Below are positions 8,511 to 16,609 of a DNA stretch of 64,000 bases, one piece after another; position 1 is the stretch's first letter; each line of letters begins with the position of its first letter. Both the position numbers and the translations under genes were made by a program. Under the pieces are notes generated by a model. The model saw only the letters and a program-made list of their open reading frames with translations, was not told the origin of the DNA and did not search any database. The stretch covers positions 62,001 to 126,000 of the forward strand of contig NZ_SRXT01000007.1 of the NCBI RefSeq assembly GCF_004792685.1. Direction: 5' to 3'. The stretch comes from Sphingomonas gei (lineage in GTDB: Bacteria; Pseudomonadota; Alphaproteobacteria; Sphingomonadales; Sphingomonadaceae).

Positions 8511-9241
8511 ACCACCGCTCGTTCCTGCGCCTGGCCGCGCTTGCCAGCCTCGCAGCGCTCGCCGCCTGCGCCAAGGGGCCGGCACCGCAGCCCGTCGCAG
8601 TCGCCGCGCCGCTGGCCGAGAGCGAGATCGAAGGCGTCCAGGCGCTGCTGATGCGCGGCGACCCCAAGGGCGCCGAGAAAAGCCTCAAGCCGCTGCTGAA
8701 GCGCGCGCCGATGAATCCGAAACTGCAATTGCTCCGCGATTCGATCGCAGGCGATCCCAAGGTGCTGCTGGGGCCGGCCAGCTATCCCTATACGGTGCGT
8801 GCGGGCGAGACGATCGAGCAGCTCGCCGAGCGTCTGCTCGGCAATCGCCTCAAGGCCTATCAGCTCGCGCGTTACAACGACCTCGCCAATCCCTCGGCAC
8901 TCGCCGCGGGTCAGATCCTCCGGATTCCCGGATCGCCGCCGAGGCCCAAGCCACAGCCCGCTCCGGAGCGCCCGTCACGGCCGGCGCCTGCCGCTGCTAC
9001 TCGCCCCAAACCGGCGGCACCGGCGCCTGTACCGGCCGCGCCAGCCACCAAGCCCGCGGCCAATCCGGCGGCGGCGCAGCGCGCGCGTTCCGCCGGGCTG
9101 GCCGCGCTCAATCGCGGTGCGGTCCAGCAGGCAGTGGGCTTGCTGCAGCGCGCGCATGCGCTCGATCCGGGCAACGCGGTGATCTTCCGCGACTTGCAGC
9201 GGGCACAGCGCATCGCCGCGACGGTGCGCGCCCGCCAATAG
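8507..9241 (+). CDS. LysM-domain lipoprotein with TPR-like tail
   Basis: The start is the ATG at 8507, overlapping the EAL stop. Of 244 residues, the first 22 form a signal peptide ending in LAALAAC, a good lipobox. A LysM peptidoglycan-binding module spans about 88-145 (YPYTVRAGETIEQLAERLLG through NPSALAAGQILRIPG). A Pro/Ala linker (about 146-190) follows, then a short TPR-like helical pair (AGLAALNRGAVQQAVGLLQRAHALDPGN). It probably tethers the cell wall in the periplasm. Its place between the c-di-GMP enzyme and the Ser/Thr kinase suggests it senses or docks at peptidoglycan for this signalling block; that is inference. Confidence 0.88.
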   Translation: MNHRSFLRLAALASLAALAACAKGPAPQPVAVAAPLAESEIEGVQALLMRGDPKGAEKSLKPLLKRAPMNPKLQLLRDSIAGDPKVLLGPASYPYTVRAGETIEQLAERLLGNRLKAYQLARYNDLANPSALAAGQILRIPGSPPRPKPQPAPERPSRPAPAAATRPKPAAPAPVPAAPATKPAANPAAAQRARSAGLAALNRGAVQQAVGLLQRAHALDPGNAVIFRDLQRAQRIAATVRARQ

Positions 9242-9298
9242 GAAGAAATCCTTAAGTTCCCGCCGCTAAGCTGAGTCTCTCAGCGAGTGGAAGACGTG

Positions 9299-10957
9299 AT
9301 GGACAGGCTGGGCCGGTACAGGATCGAAGCGCGGATCGGCGAGGGCGCGATGGCCGACGTGTTTCGCGCGCACGATCCCGATATCGGCCGCGTCGTCGCG
9401 ATCAAGGTGCTCAAGCCTGACTACCGCCGCGATCCCGAACTCGGCGCCCGCTTCCTGCGCGAAGCGCGCGCGGCGGGGGCGCTCAATCATCCCAATATCG
9501 CGACGATCTACGATGTCGGCGAGGCGGACGGCGTTCCCTATATCGCGATGGAACTGATCGAAGGCCGGCCGCTCGACATGGTGCTCCAGGCGCAGGGCCG
9601 AATGCCGTTCGAGCGCGTCCTCGCGCTCGGCGCCCAGCTCGCCGACGCATTGTCCTGGGCGCATGCGCAGGGCGTCGTCCACCGCGACGTCAAGCCATCG
9701 AACATCCTGCTCTCGTCGGACGGCAAGACCGCCAAATTGCTCGATTTCGGCGTGGCCCGGATCGGCGAGAGCGACGGCCATCTGGCACGCACCCAGGCCG
9801 GGCAGATGATCGGCACGCCGCGCTATATGAGCCCCGAACAGGCGCTCGGTCTGCCGGTCGATCCGCGCTCCGACCTGTTCTCGCTCGGCGCGGTGCTGTA
9901 CGAGATGGTCACCGGAAAGGTGGCGTTCGATGCGACCGGACTTGCCACGCTCGCGCTGCAGATCGCGCAGGCGAAAGTTGCGCCGGTCGAGCGCTCGGCA
10001 GCGGACTGTCCGCCGGGCCTGCGCCAGATCATCGACAAGTTGCTCGCAAAGAAGCCCGACCAGCGCTTCGCCGATGGCGCGCAGCTATTGCAGGCGCTGC
10101 GCCGCGAGTCCGCGGCACTGACCACCGAAGACAGCGTGACGCGCCGCGGGCTTTCGCTGCGCTTCAAGCTGCCGCTGGCGCTGGTCAGCATTACCTTGAT
10201 CGCTTTGGTGCTCAGCATCTCGACGATCCTGACCCGCCAGCAGCACGCGCTCGAGCATATGGCGATCGCGTCGGGCGAGACGATCGCCACCTTCGTGACC
10301 AAGAACGCGGCGGTCTCGCTTGCCGACAATGCCGGGCTGCCGCCCGACCAGCAGGACTGGACCCCGCTCCAGGCGTTCGTCGCCGCCGCCAGCCAGGACG
10401 GCGGCGTCCGCGGCATTGCCGTGGTCGACGCCGGCGGCACGATCCGCGCGGCCAGCGACGGCCGGCGCGTGGGGCAGCGTTATGCGGCGCCGACAGGCGA
10501 GCAAAGGCTCGACGCCGGCGGCCTTGCGGTGACCAATGCGGCGGATGGCAAGGGAGGCGCGCTGCGCTTCGTGCGGCCGATCCGCTATGCCGGTGCCGAT
10601 TTCGGCTCGGTCGATATCCTGTTGCCGCGAACTTCGCTCGATGCGGCGATGGCCAATGCGCGCACGCTGATGATCGCATTGGCCTCGATCATCATGCTCG
10701 TCGTGCTGGCGATCGGCTATATGAGCGGCGCAATGGTGGTGCGGCCGCTGCGCCGGCTCGAGCAGAGCTTCGACGAAGCGCGCGCACACGGCTTCGCGTT
10801 GCGCATCTCGCATCGCCGCCGCGACGAGATCGGCGCATTGTTCGACGGGTTCAACCGGCTCGCGGCCGAGATCGAGCCGCGGCTGCACGGCACCGCCACC
10901 GAAGCGCCTGCGCTCGACGCCACGTGCATCCAGATCGTGCCGAAACGAGCCGCATAG
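9299..10957 (+). CDS. Transmembrane Ser/Thr protein kinase with periplasmic sensor and C-terminal HAMP
   Basis: A Hanks-type kinase occupies residues 6-270: Gly loop IGEGAMADVF, Lys 36 in VAIKVLK, catalytic HRDVKPSN (128-135), LLDFGVARIG and the activation-segment anchor GTPRYMSPEQ. All catalytic residues are present. A helix at about 290-311 leads to a ~145-residue extracytoplasmic sensor, a second helix (about 457-480) and a HAMP-like region (480-530) with no further domain. The kinase at the N-terminus with HAMP at the C-terminus is the reverse of a classical receptor. The ATG at 9299 follows GGAAG; the GTG at 9287 is an alternative. FHA and phosphatase genes follow directly. Confidence 0.93.
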   Translation: MDRLGRYRIEARIGEGAMADVFRAHDPDIGRVVAIKVLKPDYRRDPELGARFLREARAAGALNHPNIATIYDVGEADGVPYIAMELIEGRPLDMVLQAQGRMPFERVLALGAQLADALSWAHAQGVVHRDVKPSNILLSSDGKTAKLLDFGVARIGESDGHLARTQAGQMIGTPRYMSPEQALGLPVDPRSDLFSLGAVLYEMVTGKVAFDATGLATLALQIAQAKVAPVERSAADCPPGLRQIIDKLLAKKPDQRFADGAQLLQALRRESAALTTEDSVTRRGLSLRFKLPLALVSITLIALVLSISTILTRQQHALEHMAIASGETIATFVTKNAAVSLADNAGLPPDQQDWTPLQAFVAAASQDGGVRGIAVVDAGGTIRAASDGRRVGQRYAAPTGEQRLDAGGLAVTNAADGKGGALRFVRPIRYAGADFGSVDILLPRTSLDAAMANARTLMIALASIIMLVVLAIGYMSGAMVVRPLRRLEQSFDEARAHGFALRISHRRRDEIGALFDGFNRLAAEIEPRLHGTATEAPALDATCIQIVPKRAA

Positions 10958-10959
10958 AC

Positions 10960-11952
10960 ATGTACATGCTCCAGCTCTTCGACATGGACGATACGGTCCA
11001 GCCGATCGACGCGCGGCTGCTGCGCGACGGTGCGATCAGCATCGGTCGCGACACCAAATGCGACTGGCCGATCGCCGATCCCGACCGCGCGCTTTCGCGC
11101 GAGCATTGCGAGATCGCGGCATCGACCGACGGGCTGATCATCCGCCCGATCGGCACCAACGGGGTGTTCGACGATTCTACGGGGGATCGGCTTCCCGATC
11201 TGGTCGATGTTCCGGTCGGGGTGCCGTTCACGCTGCGCATGGGGCGCTTCCGGATCGCCGCGACGCGCGCGCCGCTCGACGACGAAGTCACCGATACGTC
11301 GCGCACGATGGTGCTGACGCCGCCGCTCGGCGCGTCGATCGAGATTCCCACCGACTGGGTCGATGCGCAGCCAATTGCCAATTCGGGGGGCGAATCGCTG
11401 CTCGAGGCGTTTTGCCGCGGAGCCGGGCTCGATGCGTCGCTGTTGTCGAGCGAAGAGCCGGTCGAAGTGATGGAGCGCGCCGGCGCGGTCTATCGCCAGA
11501 TGGTGCTCGGCATCGCCGATCTGATGGTCGAGCGCAATCGCGCGCGCGGCCGCTACAATCTCACCCGCACGACGATCGGCGGCTCGGGCAACAATCCGTT
11601 CAAATGGGCGCCTACCCAGCGTCTTGCGATCGACTTGCTCCTCTCCGGCGTCGGTGGCTTCCTGTCCGGGCCCACTGCGATCAGCAGCTCGCTGCAGGAT
11701 GTGAAGCGGCATCTGATCGCAACCTTTGCCGGGCTCCAAGCCTCGCTTCTCCAGGCAGTGACGACGTTCGACCCGCGCGAAATCGACGCTGCCGTTTCCA
11801 GGAACAGCTCGCTGCTCAAGAGCAAGCATGCGCTCCAGACCCAGGAAATCGAGTCGCGGCACGCCGACCTGGCGAAGCAGCTCGACGGTGCCGAGGGCAC
11901 GCTGGATCGGGCGTTCGTCCAGGCCTATGCCGCTGCCGAGCAGGGCAAGTGA
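10960..11952 (+). CDS. FHA-domain protein with type VI secretion TagH-like C-terminus
   Basis: The N-terminal FHA domain (about 10-105) shows ISIGRDTKCDWPI, SREHCEI and the TNGVF turn, the phosphothreonine-binding signature. Residues about 145-310 match the C-terminal region of type VI secretion FHA proteins (TagH/Fha1): LLEAFCRGAGLD, then SGNNPFKWAPTQ, FLSGPTAI and LLQAVTTFDPREID. In those systems kinase PpkA phosphorylates Fha and phosphatase PppA reverses it. The start at 10960 (MYMLQLFD) lies 3 bp after the kinase stop; the stop overlaps the phosphatase start (GTGA). No secretion structural genes lie in the window, so the partner is unknown. Confidence 0.9.
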   Translation: MYMLQLFDMDDTVQPIDARLLRDGAISIGRDTKCDWPIADPDRALSREHCEIAASTDGLIIRPIGTNGVFDDSTGDRLPDLVDVPVGVPFTLRMGRFRIAATRAPLDDEVTDTSRTMVLTPPLGASIEIPTDWVDAQPIANSGGESLLEAFCRGAGLDASLLSSEEPVEVMERAGAVYRQMVLGIADLMVERNRARGRYNLTRTTIGGSGNNPFKWAPTQRLAIDLLLSGVGGFLSGPTAISSSLQDVKRHLIATFAGLQASLLQAVTTFDPREIDAAVSRNSSLLKSKHALQTQEIESRHADLAKQLDGAEGTLDRAFVQAYAAAEQGK

Positions 11953-12683
11953 AGGCGACCCTGGCGCGATCGGGCGCTTCTCCGCTTGCATTCCTCTCGG
12001 TATCGCGAAGCCATGTCGGACGGGTGCGCAAGGTCAATGAGGACCGCGTTCTCGACCGCCCGGATCGGAGCTTGTGGGCCGTGGCCGACGGCATGGGCGG
12101 GCACCGCGGTGGCGACATCGCCGCCGATCTGGCGATCGCCGCGCTCCGCGGCCTGGCCGACGCACCAGCCCCGATCACGCGAGCGGTCATCCTCGCGGCG
12201 CTCGATCAAGCGAACGCCGAAATTCTCGCGCGTGGCGCGGAGGCCGGCGGCGTCATCGGCTCGACGATCGTGGTGCTGCACGTCGCCGACGGGGAGGCGC
12301 AGATCTTCTGGGCAGGCGACAGCCGCGCCTATCGCGCGCGAAACGCCGCCTGGGAACAGCTCACCAGCGATCACAGCCTGGTCCAGCAACTGCTCGATCA
12401 GGGGCTGATTGATCGCGCGCAGGCGGCGCGACATCCGCAGGGCCATGTCATCACGCGCGCCCTGGGGGTCGAGAGCGTGGTGGAAGTGGAGGCGATGTCG
12501 TTCGCCGCGGAGGCCGGGGATATCCTGCTCCTCTGCTCGGACGGATTGAGTCGGTCGCTTCGCTGGGAAATCCCCCGGGAGCTCGACCTGATCGATCCGC
12601 GCGCGGCGGATCGGATCCTTGCAGAAGCGCTGGAAAATGATGGCAGCGACAATATCAGCTTCGTGATCGTTGCCGCGACTTGA
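11949..12683 (+). CDS. PP2C-family Ser/Thr phosphatase (PppA-like)
   Basis: Metal-dependent phosphatase expected to oppose the upstream kinase. From the GTG at 11949, overlapping the FHA stop by 4 bp, it is 244 residues long, the usual length of a bare bacterial PP2C. Motifs in order are KVNEDRVLD, VADGMGGHRGGDIA, WAGDSRAYRAR, LTSDHSLVQQL, HVITRALG, LLLCSDGLS and GSDNISFVIV; the acidic metal ligands are all present. An open frame in the same phase runs further upstream, but that part lies inside the FHA gene. Last gene of the five-gene signalling block; the next gene is convergent. Confidence 0.93.
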   Translation: MKATLARSGASPLAFLSVSRSHVGRVRKVNEDRVLDRPDRSLWAVADGMGGHRGGDIAADLAIAALRGLADAPAPITRAVILAALDQANAEILARGAEAGGVIGSTIVVLHVADGEAQIFWAGDSRAYRARNAAWEQLTSDHSLVQQLLDQGLIDRAQAARHPQGHVITRALGVESVVEVEAMSFAAEAGDILLLCSDGLSRSLRWEIPRELDLIDPRAADRILAEALENDGSDNISFVIVAAT

Positions 12684-12725
12684 GTCCGTCCTGCGACATC
12701 CCGCGGCCTGCGTGCCTACCTCTCG

Positions 12726-13646
12726 CTAGCGCCGTTCGAATGCGCGCATCCCGCTCAGCCGGTTGTTGGACAACTCGATCGTCGAGCCGCTGAGGTCGGC
12801 CACGAACGCCGGGTTCGGCGGCGCGCCGGGCGCCATGCTCGCGACATTGTCCTCGATGCGCAGGCCCGCGGAGGGATAGGTCCGGCCTTCGGCGGCGACG
12901 ACGATCAGCCCCGAATGGTTGTCCTTGCTCTTGCCCTGGACGAAGGTGTTGCGCGCGATCAGCCCGGTGCCGCCTTCGGACAAGTCGATCATGTAATTGG
13001 TCTTCTTGCCGGCGCTGTCGTCGAAGCTCGAATCGGTGATGTTGACCCGGCGCGCGCGTAATTTGACGTAGTGCCCGCCGGTGCCGCGCTCGAAGCGCGA
13101 GCGGGTGACCGAAACCTCCCCGTCGACCGCGAGATAGATCGCATGGCTGCAATTCTCGGTCTCGCACTGGCCGAGCCCGGCGAAGGTGGTGCGATCGATA
13201 CTGACTCGGCGGACGGTCTCATGGCCGCCGCCGAGAATGCCTTCCTGGCTGTCGAGGAACATCGAATTGGTTATGGTCAGGTCGCCCATCTCGTGGCGGA
13301 TGCCGGCGCCGTTGCCGTCGGACACGGCGTAGCCGCGAAAGACCACGCCATCGATCGTCGAGCCGCGGCCGCGCAGCACGAAGCCGGCTTTGTCCTCGCA
13401 CACGGTCTTTTCGAAGATCACGGTGCCGGGCTGCCGCGCCTTGAAGACGATCTTGCCGCCGGTCTGGACGGTGCATTGGCGATAGGTGCCCGGCGCGATC
13501 AGGATCGTCGCATCGTCGTCGCGGATCGCAGTGACCGCTTCGTCGATCGTGGCATAGCCCTGGCCGGTCTCGGCGACGACGAAGGGAGCGGGGCGCTCCT
13601 GCGCGGCGGCAGGGGCGGCGAGGGCGAGAAGTAGGATGGCGCGCAT
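12726..13646 (-). CDS. Exported right-handed beta-helix protein
   Basis: The 306-residue protein begins MRAILLLALAAPAAAQ, a signal peptide with an AQE cleavage site. After FVVAETGQGYATIDEAVTA, the opening common to parallel beta-helix proteins, come repeated strand-turn rungs such as KIVFKARQPGTVIF, LTITNSMFLDS, VSIDRTTFAG, VSVTRSRFERG, VNITDSSFDD and IARNTFVQG. The fold is typical of pectate-lyase-like and polysaccharide-binding proteins. No catalytic set was identified with confidence. The ATG at 13646 was chosen for its signal peptide; an ATG 30 bp upstream is less likely. Same strand as mmsB, 46 bp away, so it may be the tail of the valine operon. Confidence 0.85.
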   Translation of the reverse strand: MRAILLLALAAPAAAQERPAPFVVAETGQGYATIDEAVTAIRDDDATILIAPGTYRQCTVQTGGKIVFKARQPGTVIFEKTVCEDKAGFVLRGRGSTIDGVVFRGYAVSDGNGAGIRHEMGDLTITNSMFLDSQEGILGGGHETVRRVSIDRTTFAGLGQCETENCSHAIYLAVDGEVSVTRSRFERGTGGHYVKLRARRVNITDSSFDDSAGKKTNYMIDLSEGGTGLIARNTFVQGKSKDNHSGLIVVAAEGRTYPSAGLRIEDNVASMAPGAPPNPAFVADLSGSTIELSNNRLSGMRAFERR

Positions 13647-13692
13647 GCTGTTGTTATGCGCCCGACCGGCAAACACCGGGTTAATCCTCGTT

Positions 13693-14571
13693 TCAGCCCT
13701 TCAGCATCTTGATGATCCCCGAGAAATCGAGCGTCGCGCCTTCGCCGTTGGCGAACTTCTCGTAGAGTTCCTCCGCCCGCGCCGCCATCGGCGTCTCGGC
13801 ATCGACGCTGGCGGCCGCCTCGAGCGCGAGCTTCAAGTCCTTGAGCATCAACGCCGCGGCGAACCCGCCCTGATAGTCGCGGTCGGCGGGGGTTTCGGGG
13901 CCGACCCCGGGGACCGGGCAATAGCTCGTGATCGACCAGCTTTGCCCCGAGCTCACCGAGGCGATATCGTAGAGCTTCTGCAAGTCGAGCCCGAGCTTTT
14001 CGGCGAGCGCGAAGCTCTCGCAGGTGGCGATCATCGTCGCGCCGAGCATCATGTTGTTGCAGATCTTGGCGCCCTGGCCCGCGCCGCTGGTGCCGGCGTG
14101 GATCACTGCCTTGCCCATGTCCGACAGGAAGGGCTCGGCGCGCGAGAATGCCGCCTCGCTGCCGCCGACCATGAAGGTGAGCGTGCCGGCATTGGCCGCC
14201 GCGATCCCGCCCGAGACCGGGGCGTCGACCGCGGCGAGGCCATGCGCGGCTGCGGCCTCGGCGACGCGGCGCGCGGTGGCGACGTCGATCGTCGAACAGT
14301 CGATCAGGACCGCGCCGGCATCGGCATGGTGGAGGATGGCGTCGGTATAGACCGCTTCGACATGGCGGCCGGCGGGGAGCATGGTGATCACGGCCTCGGC
14401 GCCGAGGATCGCGGTATTGGCGTCCTCGGCGGGGAGGCAACCGGCCTGCTTCGCCTTGTCGAGCGCGTCGGCGGAGAGATCGAAGGCGCGGACGTCGTGG
14501 CCGGCCTTGGCGAGGTTGGCGGCCATCCCGCCGCCCATATTGCCCAGCCCGATAAATGCGATGCGTGCCAC
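13693..14571 (-). CDS. mmsB: 3-hydroxyisobutyrate dehydrogenase
   Basis: Oxidises 3-hydroxyisobutyrate to methylmalonate semialdehyde with NAD+ in valine breakdown. The 292 residues fit the beta-hydroxyacid dehydrogenase family: dinucleotide fold GLGNMGGGMAANL at the N-terminus, substrate-binding DAPVSGGIAAANAGTL, and the catalytic Lys in GQGAKICNNMMLG. The C-terminal helical domain includes YQGGFAAALMLKDL. Genes for the steps before and after lie on the same strand upstream (hydrolase at 15469-16512, mmsA at 19549-21078), which makes this substrate more likely than related ones. Confidence 0.94.
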   Translation of the reverse strand: MARIAFIGLGNMGGGMAANLAKAGHDVRAFDLSADALDKAKQAGCLPAEDANTAILGAEAVITMLPAGRHVEAVYTDAILHHADAGAVLIDCSTIDVATARRVAEAAAAHGLAAVDAPVSGGIAAANAGTLTFMVGGSEAAFSRAEPFLSDMGKAVIHAGTSGAGQGAKICNNMMLGATMIATCESFALAEKLGLDLQKLYDIASVSSGQSWSITSYCPVPGVGPETPADRDYQGGFAAALMLKDLKLALEAAASVDAETPMAARAEELYEKFANGEGATLDFSGIIKMLKG

Positions 14572-14593
14572 TATCCCGTCCTCTTTCCTAATC

Positions 14594-14677
14594 CGTCATC
14601 CCGGCGAAAGCCGGGATCCAGAGCCGCTGGCGTCGCGCCGGTGACTCTGGGCCCCGGCTTTCGCCGGGGTGACGATG
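14594..14677. repeat. Dispersed inverted repeat, CCCGGCGAAAGCCGGG family
   Basis: Two palindromic arms, TCCCGGCGAAAGCCGGGAT and CCCCGGCTTTCGCCGGGG, separated by a variable middle, fill most of the gap between the hydratase gene and mmsB. A close copy lies at 39883-39964 inside the ribosomal cluster. This is a REP-like intergenic element; it may fold in the operon mRNA. Confidence 0.8.
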
Positions 14678-14681
14678 ATAG

Positions 14682-15455
14682 TTACTTGCCCGTCCAATTC
14701 CCCGGGCGCTTCTCGACAAAGGCCGCCATGCCTTCCTTCTGGTCCGCCGTTCCAAACAGCGCGTGGAACAGACGGCGCTCGAACTGTACGCCCTGGGTCA
14801 ACGTCGTCTCGTACGCCGCGTTGACCATTTCCTTGTTCGCCAGCACCGCGAGCGGTGCCATGCCGGCGATCGCCGCCGCGGTCTTCACGGCCTCTTCGAC
14901 CAGTTCCGCGGCGGGGACGATCCGCGCGACGAGCCCGGCGCGCTCGGCCTCCGCTGCGTCGATCATCCGTCCGGTGAGGCACATCTCCATCGCCTTGGCC
15001 TTGCCGACCGCGCGGGTGAGGCGTTGCGACCCGCCCATGCCGGGCGAGACCGCGAGCTTGATCTCGGGCTGGCCGAACCTGGCATTGTCCGCGGCGAGGA
15101 TGAAGTCGCACATCATCGCCAGCTCGCAGCCGCCGCCGAGTGCATAGCCGGCGACCGCGGCGATGATCGGTTTGCGGGTGCGGGTGAACGCGTCCCAGCC
15201 GGCGAAGAAATCATAGCCGTACATGTCGGCAAAGCCCTGCGCCTGCATCTCCTTGATGTCGGCGCCCGCGGCAAATGCCTTTTCGCTCCCGGTGATGACG
15301 GCGCAACCCTGGGAGGCGTCCTTGTCGAACGCGGCCATCGCTTCGAGCAGTTCGGACAACACTTGCCCGTTGAGTGCGTTGAGCGCCTGGGGGCGGTTGA
15401 GCGTGACCAAAGTAACGGCGCCGCGCTGTTCGACGAGGATGGTTTCGTACGACAT
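14682..15455 (-). CDS. Enoyl-CoA hydratase
   Basis: Crotonase-family enzyme; in this context it probably hydrates methacrylyl-CoA to 3-hydroxyisobutyryl-CoA. Length (257) and motifs are those of a classical hydratase: oxyanion-hole segment FAAGADIKEM, then GYALGGGCELAMMCD and FGQPEIKLAVSPGMGG, which supply the two catalytic Glu residues. The C-terminus ends in VEKRPGNWTGK. It lies 13 bp downstream of the hydrolase gene. A role in general fatty acid oxidation cannot be excluded from sequence alone; the operon argues for valine. Confidence 0.93.
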   Translation of the reverse strand: MSYETILVEQRGAVTLVTLNRPQALNALNGQVLSELLEAMAAFDKDASQGCAVITGSEKAFAAGADIKEMQAQGFADMYGYDFFAGWDAFTRTRKPIIAAVAGYALGGGCELAMMCDFILAADNARFGQPEIKLAVSPGMGGSQRLTRAVGKAKAMEMCLTGRMIDAAEAERAGLVARIVPAAELVEEAVKTAAAIAGMAPLAVLANKEMVNAAYETTLTQGVQFERRLFHALFGTADQKEGMAAFVEKRPGNWTGK

Positions 15456-15468
15456 TATTTCCTCCGGT

Positions 15469-16512
15469 TTACGCCGGCGCCCATGCCTGGTCGTCGGGCA
15501 AGGGCGCGAAGATCTGGTCGATGACGTGATCGGTGACGCCCTCGACGGTGGCGGGCTGCCAGCGCGGTGCGTTGTCCTTGTCGACGATCACGGCGCGGAC
15601 GCCCTCGGCGAAATCGGGGCGCTGGACGACGCGGGTGGCGACGGCGAATTCCTGCCGCATCTCGTCCTCGAAGCTCGGCATATGGCGGCCCTGGCGGACG
15701 AGATGGAGCGAGACCTTCATCGCCTGCGGGGATTTGGTGGCAAGGATCGCCAACTGCTCCTTGGCCCATAGCCCGCTATCGGCGGCGAGCGCGGCGAGGA
15801 TCTCCTCCAGCGTGTCGGCGGCGAACAGACGGTCGATATTCTCGAGATCGGCGAGGATCTTCGCTGCGTCCGGCGCTTCGCTGAGTGCGTCGAGGGCAGC
15901 GGTGATCGCCTGCGGGTCGCTGGCGACGTCCGCCTTGACCCGATCGAGGAGTTCGGCGGGAAGGTAATGCGTGGCGAGGCCGAGGGCCAGGCAATCGGCC
16001 CCGTCGAGCCGCGCCCCGGTCAGCGCGATATACTCGCCGAGATGGCCCGGAAGCCGCGACAGATGCCAGCCGCCGCCGACATCGGGGAACAGGCCGATCC
16101 CGGTCTCGGGCATGGCGAATTTGGTGTTCTCGGTCGCGACGCGGCACTTGGCCGGCATCGCGATGCCGACGCCGCCGCCCATCGTGATCCCGTCCATGAA
16201 CGCGACCACCGGCTTGGCGAATGTGAACAGCGCGTGGTTGAGCTGATATTCGACACGGAAGAAATCGCGCGCCGCGGCGCCGTCGCTCGCGCCGCTGCTC
16301 GCGATCATGCGGATGTCGCCGCCGGCGCAGAAACCGCGGCCTTCCGCATGATCGATCAGCACCGCTTCGACCGCGGAATCGATGCGCCACGCAGTCAGCG
16401 CGTCGAGCATCGCCGCGCACATCGCGGTGTCGAGCGCGTGGATCGCCTTGGGCCGGTTGAGCCGGATGCGGCCGATGCGGCCTTCGACGAAGGTCAGGAC
16501 CTCGGTGGTCAT
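15469..16512 (-). CDS. 3-hydroxyisobutyryl-CoA hydrolase
   Basis: Crotonase-fold thioesterase that releases 3-hydroxyisobutyrate in valine catabolism. From the ATG at 16512 (MTTEVLTFVEGR) it is 347 residues, about 90 longer than a hydratase, as expected for the HIBCH subgroup. Motifs are GFCAGGDIRMI, FMDGITMGGGVGIAMP and FAMPETGIGLFPDVGGGWHLSRL, the last being the HIBCH signature with its Glu and Asp. The open frame continues 39 bp upstream into a repeat, which is why the internal ATG was chosen. It is followed closely by the hydratase and preceded by the acyl-CoA dehydrogenase. Confidence 0.93.
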   Translation of the reverse strand: MTTEVLTFVEGRIGRIRLNRPKAIHALDTAMCAAMLDALTAWRIDSAVEAVLIDHAEGRGFCAGGDIRMIASSGASDGAAARDFFRVEYQLNHALFTFAKPVVAFMDGITMGGGVGIAMPAKCRVATENTKFAMPETGIGLFPDVGGGWHLSRLPGHLGEYIALTGARLDGADCLALGLATHYLPAELLDRVKADVASDPQAITAALDALSEAPDAAKILADLENIDRLFAADTLEEILAALAADSGLWAKEQLAILATKSPQAMKVSLHLVRQGRHMPSFEDEMRQEFAVATRVVQRPDFAEGVRAVIVDKDNAPRWQPATVEGVTDHVIDQIFAPLPDDQAWAPA

Positions 16513-16517
16513 GCATT

Positions 16518-16594
16518 GTGCTCCTGCGAAAGCGGGAGCCCAAGGCGACAAGCGACGCGCCCGTGACCCGGGGTTCCTGCTTTCGCAGCAACCC
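16518..16594. repeat. Inverted repeat, CTCCTGCGAAAGC family
   Basis: Arms CTCCTGCGAAAGCGGGAGCC and GGTTCCTGCTTTCGCAGCAACC lie in the gap between the acyl-CoA dehydrogenase and hydrolase genes. It is a diverged copy of the element at 6170-6252, transcribed as part of the operon. Confidence 0.75.
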
Positions 16595-16609
16595 GCGCGG
16601 TGGGTTTTC

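Noticed and set aside
6861..12683. Complete type VI secretion locus
   Set aside because: Only the kinase, FHA-type and phosphatase genes resemble that system; no TssB/C/K/M or Hcp-like gene is present.
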